DNA of 64,000 nucleotides from Pseudomonas sp. MN1F (GTDB lineage: Bacteria; Pseudomonadota; Gammaproteobacteria; Pseudomonadales; Pseudomonadaceae), in NCBI RefSeq assembly GCF_009391885.1, contig NZ_VZII01000006.1, forward strand, positions 1 to 64,000. Reading direction: 5' to 3'. Positions 51,931 to 60,456 of the stretch are shown here, piece by piece (the stretch's first letter is position 1; each line of letters opens with the position of its first letter). The notes below the pieces were generated by a model. That model was not told where the DNA came from and made no database searches. It saw nothing but the letters and a program-made list of their open reading frames with translations. A program made the position numbers and the translations under genes.

Positions 51931-53349
51931 ATGGCTACCCCGACTCGCCCCTTGGCCGCCACCCCGCACAACGATCAGCTGGTGAAAGCCGACAAAGCCC
52001 ACTACATGCACGGCTACCACATGTTCGACGAGCATGCCGAGCAGGGCGCGCTGAACATCCAGGCCGGTGATGGGGCCTACATCCACGACACCCAGGGCAA
52101 CCGCTTCCTCGACGCCGTCGGCGGCATGTGGTGCACCAACATCGGCCTGGGCCGCGAAGAAATGGCTTTGGCCATCGCCGACCAGGTGCGCCAGCTGGCC
52201 TATTCCAACCCGTTCTCGGACATGGCCAACCCGAAAGCCATCGAACTGTGCCAGAAGCTCGCGAGCCTGGCGCCCGGCGACCTCGACCATGTGTTCCTCA
52301 CCACCGGCGGCTCCACCGCCGTGGACACCGCCTACCGGCTGATCCAGTACTACCAGAACTGCCGCGGCAAGCCGCACAAGAAGCATGTGATCGCCCGCTA
52401 CAACGCCTACCACGGCTCGACCTGCCTGACCATGTCGATCGGCAACAAGGCCGCCGACCGGGTGCCGGAGTTCGACTACGCCCACGAGCTGATCCACCAC
52501 GTCTCCAACCCCAACTTCTACCGGGCGGCGGACGACATGGACGAGGCCGAGTTCCTCGACTTCCTGGTGGCCGAGTTCGAAGACAAGATCCTCTCCCTGG
52601 GCGCGGACAACGTCGCGGCTTTCTTCGCCGAACCGATCATGGGTTCGGGCGGGGTGATCATCCCGCCCGAGGGCTACTTCCAGCGCATGTGGCAGGTGTG
52701 CCAGACCTACGACATCCTCTTTGTCGCTGACGAAGTGGTCACCTCGTTCGGCCGCCTGGGCACCTTCTTCGCCTCCGAAGCGCTGTTCGGCGTCACCCCG
52801 GACATCATCACCACCGCCAAGGGCCTGACCTCGGCCTACCTGCCACTGGGCGCGTGCATCTTCTCCGAACGCATCTGGAAGGTCATCGCCGAGCCGGGCA
52901 AGGGCCGCTGCTTCACCCACGGTTTCACCTACAGCGGCCACCCGGTGTGCTGCGTGGCGGCGCTGAAGAACATCGAGATCATCGAGCGGGAAAACCTGCT
53001 GGCCCACGTCAACGCTGTCGGCAGCTACCTGGAGCAGCGCCTGCAGACCCTGGCTGCACTGCCGCTGGTCGGCCAGGTGCGCTGCATGAAGCTGATGGCC
53101 TGTGTCGAATTCGTCGCCAACAAGCAGACCAAGGCGCTGTTCCCCGACGCGGTGAACATCGGCGAGCGCATCCACGTGCGGGCCCAGGCCAAGGGGCTGC
53201 TGGTGCGCCCGATCATGCACCTGAACGTGATGTCGCCGCCGCTGATCATCACCCACGCCCAGGTCGACGAGATCGTCGACACGCTGCGCAGCTGCATTCT
53301 CGAAGCGGCGCAGGAGCTGACCGAGCAGGGCCTGTACCACGGCCAATGA
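51931..53349 (+). CDS. Class III (omega) aminotransferase, polyamine/amino-acid:pyruvate type
   Basis: A 472-residue PLP aminotransferase of the SpuC/taurine:pyruvate group. Landmarks: GNRFLDAVGGMWCTNIGLGREEM in pieces, the PLP phosphate region TTGGSTAVDTAYRL, Y and H in NAYHGSTCLTMS, D and E in FVADEVVTSFGR, and the PLP lysine in TTAKGLTSAYLPLGA. It would transfer a terminal amino group of putrescine, cadaverine or an omega-amino acid to pyruvate. It pairs with the oxidase and binding protein in an apparent diamine or amino-acid catabolic module. Confidence 0.88.
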   Translation: MATPTRPLAATPHNDQLVKADKAHYMHGYHMFDEHAEQGALNIQAGDGAYIHDTQGNRFLDAVGGMWCTNIGLGREEMALAIADQVRQLAYSNPFSDMANPKAIELCQKLASLAPGDLDHVFLTTGGSTAVDTAYRLIQYYQNCRGKPHKKHVIARYNAYHGSTCLTMSIGNKAADRVPEFDYAHELIHHVSNPNFYRAADDMDEAEFLDFLVAEFEDKILSLGADNVAAFFAEPIMGSGGVIIPPEGYFQRMWQVCQTYDILFVADEVVTSFGRLGTFFASEALFGVTPDIITTAKGLTSAYLPLGACIFSERIWKVIAEPGKGRCFTHGFTYSGHPVCCVAALKNIEIIERENLLAHVNAVGSYLEQRLQTLAALPLVGQVRCMKLMACVEFVANKQTKALFPDAVNIGERIHVRAQAKGLLVRPIMHLNVMSPPLIITHAQVDEIVDTLRSCILEAAQELTEQGLYHGQ

Positions 53350-53402
53350 TCGACCTTCTGCCAAAGATGCACGCGCGTGCCCCGGCCGGTAGACTGCGGG
53401 GC

Positions 53403-54218
53403 ATGAGCCGAGCACACGAAAACACCACAATAAACCTGCCGTTTCATGCCCTGCAGCAATGGCACGGCGCCCTGCAACAAGCCTTCGCCCACAGCGACGG
53501 CCCGGACGCGCTGGCCTGGCTGGCGGCGGCCATCAGCCAGCTGGTGGCGGCCGAGTCGATGCTGATCAGCCTCGAACGCAAGGGCCAGCCGCCGCAGCTG
53601 CTGTATCAGCAGGGCATCCCGGCCCGCTACCACGAGGCGGTGCTGGAGCGCTATTTCGCCGCGGGCTACCTGCTCGACCCGTTCTGCCTGGCGGTGCAGA
53701 AGGGCCTGGCGCAGGGTTTCTACCACCTGGAAGACATCGCCCCGGACAACTTTTTCGACAGCGACTACTACAAGACCTACTACCTGGGCACCGGCTGCAG
53801 CGAGGACAGCTATTTCATCGTCGACCTGGGCAACGACAGCAAGATTTCCCTGAGCCTGTTCCAGGGCTGCAGCGGTGCGCGCCTGGGTGTGGAGCAACTG
53901 CACCTGTTGCAGGCGGTGGAACCGATGGTGCGCGAGCTGCTGATGCGCTTTGCCCGGCATGGCCTGGAGCAGCAGCCAGAAGCGAAAGGGAGCGTGCAGG
54001 CCGCGTTCGACAGCTTTGGTTGCGGGGTACTGACCGAGCGCGAGCGGCAAGTGGCGCAGATGGTGTTGCAGGGGCACTCGGTGAAATCCACGGCCCATGA
54101 ACTGGGGATTTCACCCGAGACCGTGCGGATGCACCGCAAGAACCTCTACCTGAAGCTGGACATCAACTCGCAATCGGAGCTGTTCGCCCAGTTCATCGGC
54201 TGGTTGCGGCGGATCTGA
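53403..54218 (+). CDS. LuxR family regulator
   Basis: A 271-residue regulator with a C-terminal LuxR/FixJ helix-turn-helix: LTERERQVAQMVLQGHSVKS, then ELGISPETVRMHRKNLYLKLDI. The N-terminal 190 residues form a sensory domain with no acyl-homoserine-lactone triad that I can recognise and no receiver Asp. It starts 54 bp after the aminotransferase stop. The ATG at 53403 is preferred with GCGGGGC before it; another in-frame ATG at 53346 overlaps the aminotransferase stop and would add 19 residues. It is likely the regulator of the amine module and is convergent with nrsF, 6 bp away. Confidence 0.83.
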   Translation: MSRAHENTTINLPFHALQQWHGALQQAFAHSDGPDALAWLAAAISQLVAAESMLISLERKGQPPQLLYQQGIPARYHEAVLERYFAAGYLLDPFCLAVQKGLAQGFYHLEDIAPDNFFDSDYYKTYYLGTGCSEDSYFIVDLGNDSKISLSLFQGCSGARLGVEQLHLLQAVEPMVRELLMRFARHGLEQQPEAKGSVQAAFDSFGCGVLTERERQVAQMVLQGHSVKSTAHELGISPETVRMHRKNLYLKLDINSQSELFAQFIGWLRRI

Positions 54219-54224
54219 CAGGCG

Positions 54225-54866
54225 TCACCAGCGCAGCAGGCGCGGGCCCAGCCACGCGCCGAGCGCGGTCGGCAGCAGCATGCCAAGCACGTACCACAGG
54301 CCCCAGAACGGCACGCCCATCTCCGGGCAGTGCAGGCAGTAGGCCAAGGTCGCCGTCGACCCGGCCAGCAGGCCGCCAGCGGCTCCAGCCTGGCGCAAAC
54401 GGGTCGGGGCCAGGCCGCGCAAGGCCCAGAACACGCTGACCAGCCCTGGCAGCGACAGCAAGGTGATGTTCAGCGCGCAGGTGCGCCAGGTACGGCCCAA
54501 CAGCAGGTCGGCGCGTGCATCCAGCGGGGCGCCGGCCAGGCTCAGCGCTGCGCCCAGCCACAGCAGCAGCAAGGGCAGGCCCAGCAGCCCCCAGGCCAGG
54601 CCACCGCGCACGCCAGGTGTGGCCAGCCGGCTGGTCAGCCACAGCCCGAGCACCGCCAGGCTGCTGGGCAACGCCACCTTGGCCCAGAACAGCGGCGTGC
54701 GCGCCACCTCGGCCAGGTCGCTGCGTACGCCGTAAATGGCCAAGGTCATCAGCACGGCCGCCAGGCCGCCAAGCAGCACGGCCAGCCCCAGGCGCCGGCC
54801 GGTGGCGTTGCGCTGCACCGGGCCTTCGCCTGCGGCCAGCAGGGTGATCAGGTCATCGGTCTTCAT
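54225..54866 (-). CDS. nrsF: NrsF-type anti-sigma factor (DUF1109)
   Basis: A 213-residue inner-membrane protein with six likely helices and a short polar N-terminus (MKTDDLITLLAAGEGPVQRN) that would hold the sigma factor. Cysteines lie at 130 (WRTCALNIT), 177 and 180 (YCLHCPEMG). In Caulobacter, NrsF controls SigF and two conserved cysteines matter for sensing; these match in placement. The start overlaps the end of the sigma gene by 14 bp, so the pair is translationally coupled. DUF1109/NrsF is the known partner of this ECF group. Confidence 0.88.
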   Translation of the reverse strand: MKTDDLITLLAAGEGPVQRNATGRRLGLAVLLGGLAAVLMTLAIYGVRSDLAEVARTPLFWAKVALPSSLAVLGLWLTSRLATPGVRGGLAWGLLGLPLLLLWLGAALSLAGAPLDARADLLLGRTWRTCALNITLLSLPGLVSVFWALRGLAPTRLRQAGAAGGLLAGSTATLAYCLHCPEMGVPFWGLWYVLGMLLPTALGAWLGPRLLRW

Positions 54867-55440
54867 TGTCGCTCTTACCTCCAATCAACCTGGCCAGTGC
54901 CTTCAGGCCGCGGTGTATGCCCACCTTGACCGCTGAGCTGGAAAGCCCGGTCAGTTGCGCGGTTTCTTCCACCGACAGCCCCTGCAACTTGACATGGACG
55001 ATCGGCAACCGCTGGCGCTCGGGCAGCTGTTGCAGCAGCCTGGCCAGGTCGCGGCTGGCTTCGGCCGGCTCGGCATCGCTGCTGGCGAACAGCTCGGCGT
55101 CGTCATCCAGTGGCGCGTTATGGGCATCAAAGCGGGCCCTGCTGCGCAGGTAGTCGACCAGCTTGTAGCGGGCGATCGCCTGCACCCAGGCGGTCAGCGG
55201 CTGTTGTGCCTGATAAGTATGCCGTGCGTTGTGCACCGCCAGCAGCACCTCCTGCAGCAGGTCCTCGATCTCGGCCGGGCGGCTGGCCAGGCGCCGTCGT
55301 AGAAACGCCCGGATATGCAGCGCCAGGGCGGCGAGGAAGGCCCGGTAGGCCTGCGCGTCGCCCGCCAGCCCGGCCAGCAGCAAGGCTTGCAGCTGGGCTT
55401 CGCGCGCATCAAATACTGCCTGTGAGTCAGTTCGCTGCAT
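54853..55440 (-). CDS. sigF: ECF RNA polymerase sigma factor, SigF-like
   Basis: A 195-residue ECF sigma factor. Region 2 holds EIEDLLQEVLLAVHNARHTY and region 4 holds the helix-turn-helix LPIVHVKLQGLSVEETAQLTGLSSSAVKVGIHRGL in pieces. It is followed by the overlapping anti-sigma gene nrsF. The bufferin operon faces it, and both sides carry the same TGTAACC-N16-CGAAC promoter, so it very likely autoactivates and drives the copper operon. One copy of that promoter covers its own ATG (see findings), so an internal start or a second upstream promoter is needed. Copper or oxidative stress is the probable trigger, as for Caulobacter SigF. Confidence 0.87.
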   Translation of the reverse strand: MQRTDSQAVFDAREAQLQALLLAGLAGDAQAYRAFLAALALHIRAFLRRRLASRPAEIEDLLQEVLLAVHNARHTYQAQQPLTAWVQAIARYKLVDYLRSRARFDAHNAPLDDDAELFASSDAEPAEASRDLARLLQQLPERQRLPIVHVKLQGLSVEETAQLTGLSSSAVKVGIHRGLKALARLIGGKSDNEDR

Positions 55441-55457
55441 GGGCCGCCTGGGTTACA
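55428..55457 (-). promoter_or_regulatory. ECF promoter motif over the sigF start (minus strand)
   Basis: Read on the minus strand: TGTAACC (55457-55451), 16-bp spacer, CGAACTG (55434-55428). Same -35, spacer length and first five -10 bases as the bufA promoter. The implied transcription start, near 55421, falls inside the annotated sigF reading frame. Confidence 0.65.
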
Positions 55458-55528
55458 CCCTGGGTGCATTTTCTGTGAGTGAAACCTTAGGTCGCTGCAG
55501 CCACTTGAGCGAAAAATTTTTCCAGGGC

Positions 55529-55558
55529 TGTAACCGGATCGGCGCACGCCACGAACTA
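55529..55558 (+). promoter_or_regulatory. ECF (SigF-type) promoter of the bufferin operon
   Basis: TGTAACC (55529-55535), 16-bp spacer, CGAACTA (55552-55558). As I recall, Caulobacter SigF promoters have GTAACC and CGAA with this spacing. It lies 54 bp before the bufA ATG, which has ribosome site TGGAGA. Confidence 0.8.
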
Positions 55559-55611
55559 CTCCATGAGCCGCCGGTAAAAGTGCCACGGCCACCCACCCTG
55601 GAGACATCAGC

Positions 55612-55899
55612 ATGAAAACCTTAGCCCTCGCCACCGCTGCCCTGGCCCTCGCGTCGCTGGCAAGCGCCGCCCTGGCAGCCACCCCCACCCAGCCGGCCGG
55701 CAGCGGCGCCGCCATGGAAAAGTGCTATGGCGTCGCCATGGCCGGCAAGAACGACTGCAAGGCAGGTGCCGGCACCACCTGCGCCGGTTCTGCCAAGAAG
55801 GATTACGACGGCATGCACTGGAAGAACGTCCCGGCCGGCACCTGCACTTCGATCAAGACCCCGAACGGCATGGGTTCGCTGACGCCGACCAAGGCCTGA
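55612..55899 (+). CDS. bufA: Bufferin-type copper-binding RiPP precursor (DUF2282, BufA1)
   Basis: A 95-residue secreted small protein with an N-terminal signal peptide ([22 protein letters not shown]) and four conserved cysteines: C38 (EKCYGVA), C49 (NDCKAG), C57 (TTCAG) and C78 (AGTCTS). This is the DUF2282 pattern. Bufferins are precursors whose cysteines are modified by an MNIO enzyme to 5-thiooxazoles and which then bind copper in the periplasm. The modifying enzyme and its partner follow at once, 16 bp away. No separate core peptide is seen; the signal peptide acts as leader in this family. Confidence 0.9.
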   Translation: MKTLALATAALALASLASAALAATPTQPAGSGAAMEKCYGVAMAGKNDCKAGAGTTCAGSAKKDYDGMHWKNVPAGTCTSIKTPNGMGSLTPTKA

Positions 55900-55915
55900 G
55901 CAGGGGAGGCCGACC

Positions 55916-56749
55916 ATGAACGGGAATGCAGCACTGGGCGCCGGGGTCGGGCTCAAGGCCGAGCACTTTGACCAGGCGCTCGCGTGCCGCGCCGAAGGGC
56001 TCTGGTTCGAAGTTCACCCGGAGAACTACATGGTCGGCGGCCCGCGCCTTGCCTGGCTGTTGCGCATCGCCGAGCACCACCCGCTGTCGCTGCACGGCGT
56101 GGCGCTGTCGCTGGCGGCCGATGCCGACCCGGACCCGCAGCACCTGCAGCGTTTGCGCACGCTGATCGACCAGGTCAGGCCGGTGCTGGTGTCCGAGCAC
56201 CTGGCCTGGTCGACCTGGCGCGGCGCCTATCACCCCGACCTGCTGCCGTTCCCGCGCAGCAGTGAGGCCCTGGCCCGCATCAGCCGCAACATCCAGCGCA
56301 GCCAGGAAGCGCTGGGGCGGCGGATTTCGATCGAGAACCCCAGCCATTACCTGCAGCTGGATGGGCATGACTGGGACGAAATCGACTTCCTTGCCGAACT
56401 GGCCCGGCGTACCGGTTGCGGGCTGCTGCTGGACGTCAACAACGTGTACGTCAGTGCGCACAACCTGGGTTTCAGTGCCAGCGATTACCTGGACCGCTTT
56501 CCGGCACAGGCGATCAGCGAAGTTCACCTGGCCGGTTACAGCCACGACGCACAAGGCAGCCTGTTGGTCGACTCGCACGATGCGGGTGTCGCCGAGCCGG
56601 TCTGGGCGCTTTACCGGCGCCTGATCGCCCGCATCGGCCCGCGCCCGACGCTGGTCGAGCGTGATGGCAATGTCCCGCCGTTCAATGAACTGCTCGGCGA
56701 ACGGGCCATCGCCCAGGCGACCCTTGATAGCCTTGGAGTGCAGCCATGA
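55916..56749 (+). CDS. bufB: MNIO (DUF692) multinuclear iron oxidase, BufB
   Basis: A 277-residue TIM-barrel DUF692 protein that modifies cysteines of the bufferin precursor using Fe(II)/Fe(III). Iron-ligand residues are seen in LSLHGV, SEHLAW, ISIENPSHY, LLDVNNVYVSAHN, AISEVHLAGY and SHDAGVAEPVW, the conserved set and order of MNIO enzymes; LVERDGN closes the barrel. The ATG follows GGGGAGGCC. It ends within the bufC start (ATGA), as expected for the obligate enzyme-partner pair. Confidence 0.92.
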   Translation: MNGNAALGAGVGLKAEHFDQALACRAEGLWFEVHPENYMVGGPRLAWLLRIAEHHPLSLHGVALSLAADADPDPQHLQRLRTLIDQVRPVLVSEHLAWSTWRGAYHPDLLPFPRSSEALARISRNIQRSQEALGRRISIENPSHYLQLDGHDWDEIDFLAELARRTGCGLLLDVNNVYVSAHNLGFSASDYLDRFPAQAISEVHLAGYSHDAQGSLLVDSHDAGVAEPVWALYRRLIARIGPRPTLVERDGNVPPFNELLGERAIAQATLDSLGVQP

Positions 56750-57501
56750 ACCTCACCTTGAGCCAGTTCCAGGACGCCTTCTGCGCCGCATTGCAGGGGC
56801 GCCCGGCACCAGGGCTGGCGGCGCTCACCGAACAACCGGCGTTCGCGGTGTACCGCAACACGGTCATGGCCGGCTGCGTGGAAGCGCTGTGTGCCAATTT
56901 CCCCAGCGTCCTGACCCTGGTCGGGCGCGAATGGATGGAGGCTGCCGCAGCGGCCTATGCCCGGCAAGCGCCGCCCGACGATCCCCGGCTGATCCATTAC
57001 GGCGCGGCCTTCGCCGACTTTATCGAGCAGGCGCAGGCCCAACACGGTGTGCCGTACCTGGCCGACGTTGCGCGGCTGGATGCCTGCTGGAACGAGGCCT
57101 TCAGCGCGCTGGATGCGCCTTGCCTCGACCTGACCGAACTGGCGGGCATGACGGCCAGCGACCTGGCACGCAGCGTCCTGTACCCCCGCAGCAATGCCCG
57201 CTGGCACTGGTGTGAGGCGCATCCAGCCTACCGCCTCTGGCGCTGCGGCCGCGAGCAGCTGGAGTGGGCAGACGAACTGCCGTGGGCCGGCGAAGGGGTG
57301 TTGTTCGTCGGCGGCCCCGAGGGCGTTGCTCACCAGTCGCTGGAGCAGGGTGGCTGCGCGTTCCTGCAGGCCTGCGCAGCCGGGCAGCCCCTGGAGCAGG
57401 CCTCACAGTTTGCCCAACACACCCAACCGGACCTGGACTTCGGCGACCTGCTCGGCCGCCTGATCGCTGCACAGGTCTTCTGTCCGCTGAGCTTTCCCTG
57501 A
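56746..57501 (+). CDS. bufC: DUF2063 partner protein, BufC
   Basis: A 251-residue protein with the N-terminal DUF2063 helical domain ([31 protein letters not shown] in two blocks) and a C-terminal half that resembles a RiPP recognition element region. In DUF692 systems the partner binds the precursor leader and delivers it to the MNIO enzyme. Its start overlaps the bufB stop codon. It is followed 11 bp later by a DoxX gene. Confidence 0.9.
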   Translation: MNLTLSQFQDAFCAALQGRPAPGLAALTEQPAFAVYRNTVMAGCVEALCANFPSVLTLVGREWMEAAAAAYARQAPPDDPRLIHYGAAFADFIEQAQAQHGVPYLADVARLDACWNEAFSALDAPCLDLTELAGMTASDLARSVLYPRSNARWHWCEAHPAYRLWRCGREQLEWADELPWAGEGVLFVGGPEGVAHQSLEQGGCAFLQACAAGQPLEQASQFAQHTQPDLDFGDLLGRLIAAQVFCPLSFP

Positions 57502-57511
57502 GGAAACCACC

Positions 57512-57979
57512 ATGGACCACGTCCACCCCACGCCCTTGACCAGCAACCTGCGGCACGCCTGGAACCGGCTGGCCGATACCCTGCAACAGCTTCTGGGCGA
57601 CAGCGTCTTGTGTCTGGTTGCGCGCTTCGGCATTGCCTCGGTGTTCTTCCTTTCCGGGCGCACCAAGGTCGAAGGCTTGCTGACCATCACGCCGGGCACC
57701 TATGAGCTGTTTCGCACCGAATACGCGCTGCCGTTGATTTCCCCCTGGCTGGCGGCACACCTGGCCACCTATTCCGAGCACCTGTTCTCGCTGCTGCTGG
57801 TGCTGGGCCTGATGACCCGCCTGTCGGCCCTGGCGTTGCTGGGCATGACCACGGTGATCGAAGTGTTCGTCTACCCCGATGCATGGCCCACCCACCTGAC
57901 CTGGGCAGGCCTGCTCCTGCTGTTGATTGCGCGAGGGGCGGGCAGGTTGTCCCTGGATCACCTGCTGAAAGTGCGCTGA
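57512..57979 (+). CDS. DoxX family membrane protein of the bufferin operon
   Basis: A 155-residue integral membrane protein with four predicted helices ([19 protein letters not shown], then [23 protein letters not shown] and a third and fourth downstream). DoxX proteins (quinone-linked, small four-helix) are common in bufferin operons, often as the last gene. A role in redox or thiol chemistry with the periplasmic peptide is proposed, not shown. Its last 22 bp overlap the 3' end of the convergent MFS gene. Confidence 0.87.
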   Translation: MDHVHPTPLTSNLRHAWNRLADTLQQLLGDSVLCLVARFGIASVFFLSGRTKVEGLLTITPGTYELFRTEYALPLISPWLAAHLATYSEHLFSLLLVLGLMTRLSALALLGMTTVIEVFVYPDAWPTHLTWAGLLLLLIARGAGRLSLDHLLKVR

Positions 57980-59292
57980 TCGCTGACATCGGCCTGCACA
58001 TGCAGGGACGTGCGCAGCAACAGCAGCACCGCCCCGAGCACCGGCAGGCTCACCAGCAACAGCGCGTAGCGCAGCGACTGCATGCGGAACACGGGTTGCA
58101 GCAGGTCGCTGAGCAGGCCCGTCAGCAGCGGGCCGGCCCCCACGCCCAGCAGGGTGCTGACGATGGTCTGCAGGGCCATGGCCGTGCCGCGCTGTTGTGG
58201 CGCCACCAGTTGCGTGACCAGGTTGTACGACGGCGCCACCCACCACACGGCAAAGAAGCTGTACAGCGCACACCACAGCATGGCCACCGGTACCGGCAAG
58301 GCGCCCAGGTACATCAGCCGCTCGCTGGGCCACAGCAGGTAGCTGGCCAGTGCCGAGAGTGCCGCCAGGTGGCCCAGTATCGGCAGTGACAATTGCCAGT
58401 GCGCGCCCCGGTGGGCCAGGCGGTCGCTCAGCCAGCCGCTGAACAGCCCGCCAACGCCGGCAGCGCTGCCGCAGACCACGCCAGCGAGCATGCCGGCATC
58501 GCGCAGTGACAGGCCATGGGAGCGCACCAGGAAGCTGGTGTTCCACATGGCCACGGCATACGAGCCCAGGGTGGTCAGCCCGCCCGCGAGGATCAGCCAG
58601 CGGTACGGCGCCAGCGCCCACAGTGCGCGGGCTTCGGCGCCAAGGCCGAGGCGCGGCGCCGGTGCTGGATGGGCATTCAGGTCCCAGCGGCCACGCGCCG
58701 GTTCGCGCACCAGCAGCCCAAGGATGACGGCAAAGGCCAGGGCCGGCAGCCCGAGGGCGATGAACGCCGTGCGCCAGCCATATTGCTCGACTACCCAGGC
58801 GCCGATGCTCAGGCCGATGATCGACGAAAAGGTCGGTGCGGCGGTGAAGCAGCTGATAGCAAACGAGCGCCGCTGCGGCGGGTACAGGTCGGCAATCAGC
58901 GACAGCGATGCCGAGGTGGTCGGCGCTTCGCTCACCGCCACCAGCATGCGCGCCAGGGCCAGCACCACGAAACTGCCCGCCAGCCCGCAGCTCATGGTGG
59001 CCAGCGCCCACAGCAGGCAGGCCAGCGCCAGCAGGCGCAGCCGTGGCAGGCGGTCGACCAGGCGCCCGGCCGGCAAGCCGAGCAGGGCATAGACGGCCGC
59101 GAAGGCCAGGCCCGAGATCAGGCCCAGCGCGCTGTCACCGACCTGGAACTCGGCCTTGATCGGCTCGAACATCACCGCCAGGATTTGCCGGCCGACGAAG
59201 TTGTCGGCGAACACGGCCGCCAGCAACAGCAGCAGGCCATGGCTGCGCCAGCCGACCGTGGTGGGCGGCAGGGTAGGCGTGGCGCTGCTCAT
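57958..59292 (-). CDS. MFS transporter (spinster-like/ACS-type organic solute carrier)
   Basis: A 444-residue, 12-helix carrier. MFS motif A is seen as [17 protein letters not shown], with [30 protein letters not shown] in pieces, typical of spinster-type and aromatic-acid MFS carriers. The start (59292) overlaps the flavin-reductase stop by ATGA, so the two are coupled on the minus strand. It probably imports the compound that the oxygenase system of this cluster attacks. The 3' end overlaps doxX by 22 bp on the other strand. Confidence 0.85.
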   Translation of the reverse strand: MSSATPTLPPTTVGWRSHGLLLLLAAVFADNFVGRQILAVMFEPIKAEFQVGDSALGLISGLAFAAVYALLGLPAGRLVDRLPRLRLLALACLLWALATMSCGLAGSFVVLALARMLVAVSEAPTTSASLSLIADLYPPQRRSFAISCFTAAPTFSSIIGLSIGAWVVEQYGWRTAFIALGLPALAFAVILGLLVREPARGRWDLNAHPAPAPRLGLGAEARALWALAPYRWLILAGGLTTLGSYAVAMWNTSFLVRSHGLSLRDAGMLAGVVCGSAAGVGGLFSGWLSDRLAHRGAHWQLSLPILGHLAALSALASYLLWPSERLMYLGALPVPVAMLWCALYSFFAVWWVAPSYNLVTQLVAPQQRGTAMALQTIVSTLLGVGAGPLLTGLLSDLLQPVFRMQSLRYALLLVSLPVLGAVLLLLRTSLHVQADVSDQRTFSR

Positions 59293-60272
59293 CGCGGTGC
59301 CCACAGGTCCGGCAGGCCGGGGTCGCTGACCACGATCAGGCGCTTGAGCAACACCTTCAGCGCCTGGGCATCGGCCTCACCGAGCTTGCCGATGAGGTCT
59401 TCCTCCACCACCTTGGCCAGCGCCACCTGCTGCAACGACAGCTCGCGGCCATTGGCGGTCAGCACGAAGCGCAACTGTGCAGCATCGCCTTCGATGGCCA
59501 CCAGGCCCTGGCGTTCGAGGAAGCGCATGCCGGCCAGGGTGACCACGTGGCCGGTGTAGCTGACGAAGGTGTTGAGTTCGCCCAAGGTCAGGTTGTCGCG
59601 GATCGACAGCACCGCCAGCACGAAGAACGCCTGTTCATCCAGTTGCTGGTTGCTGAGCAGTTGGCGCAACTGGTTGAGCACCTGGTAGTGGCCGCGGCCG
59701 AGCAGGTAGCCGAGCAGGTCTTCGGTATAGCTGCATTCCGGTGGCGGCGGCGTGGTGGCCAGGCGCAGCTCGCTGCGCGGCTTGCGCGTGGCCAGGGCGT
59801 ACTGGCCGCTCTGGAAGGCCAGCGGTGCGCGGTCGCTGTGGTCGAAGGCCAGCACCTCGCCAACGAAGATCACATGGTCGCCGCCTTCATACTGGAAGGC
59901 GGTGCGGCACTGGAAGCGCGCGGTGCAGTCCTGCAGCAGCGGGGCATCGCTGATGCCGTTGTCGAGCTCGACTTCGGCGAACTTGTCCTCGCCCTGGGTG
60001 GCGAAGCGGCCAGACAGCTTCTCTTGCCCGATCGACAACACATGCACGTTCCAGTGCTTGCCGTTGCTGAACGCCGGCAGGCTGCGCGCCTGCTTGGACA
60101 GGCTCCACAACACCAGTGGCGGGTTCAGCGACACCGAGTTGAAGCTGTTGGCGGTAATGCCCACGGGCGCGCCGTCTTCGCCCTGGGAGGTGATGATGGT
60201 GACACCGGTGGTGAAGGTGCCAAGTGCGGCGCGGAAGGCCTGGGGGTCGAAACCGATCTGTGGGGTTGCCAT
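59289..60272 (-). CDS. Flavin reductase fused to a MarR-like domain (C1-HPAH type)
   Basis: A 327-residue two-domain protein. N-terminal flavin reductase domain (about 5-160): LGTFTTGVTIITSQ, GITANSFNSVSLNPPLVLWSL in two blocks and GDHVIFVGEVLAF. The C-terminal half (about 190-327) has MarR-type helices (FFVLAVLSIRDNLTLGELNTFV, FLERQGLVAIEGD). The Acinetobacter p-hydroxyphenylacetate 3-hydroxylase reductase C1 has this architecture, with the MarR-like domain as an effector-gated inhibitor. A partner flavin monooxygenase is not in the window and may lie to the right. It is divergent from the ALDH-amidase genes with a palindrome between. Confidence 0.87.
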   Translation of the reverse strand: MATPQIGFDPQAFRAALGTFTTGVTIITSQGEDGAPVGITANSFNSVSLNPPLVLWSLSKQARSLPAFSNGKHWNVHVLSIGQEKLSGRFATQGEDKFAEVELDNGISDAPLLQDCTARFQCRTAFQYEGGDHVIFVGEVLAFDHSDRAPLAFQSGQYALATRKPRSELRLATTPPPPECSYTEDLLGYLLGRGHYQVLNQLRQLLSNQQLDEQAFFVLAVLSIRDNLTLGELNTFVSYTGHVVTLAGMRFLERQGLVAIEGDAAQLRFVLTANGRELSLQQVALAKVVEEDLIGKLGEADAQALKVLLKRLIVVSDPGLPDLWAPR

Positions 60273-60369
60273 GGCTGGCCTCATGCGGGGTGGCTTTTGT
60301 GCGCCCAGTATTGGCCTGCAGGCCTTGCCGGGCATCGTCTCAACGGACTAACGCAGTTGCTCGATTCTG

Positions 60370-60381
60370 GTCCGATCGGAC
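60370..60381. promoter_or_regulatory. 12-bp palindrome GTCCGATCGGAC in the divergent promoter region
   Basis: A perfect palindrome in the 184-bp gap between the flavin-reductase operon (minus) and the aldehyde-dehydrogenase operon (plus), 76 bp from the ALDH ATG. A dimeric regulator is expected to bind here. The regulator gene is not adjacent within the window. Confidence 0.55.
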
Positions 60382-60456
60382 GAGGCGCAGCCCCCGCGCC
60401 ATGGCTAGTGTGGCGCCATGCGCATCGGGCGCAGTCAACAGCCAGAGGAGACACCC

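Noticed and set aside
53346..54218. Start of the LuxR gene at 53346
   Set aside because: No ribosome site and a 19-residue basic extension; the ATG at 53403 is better spaced, though the choice is not certain.
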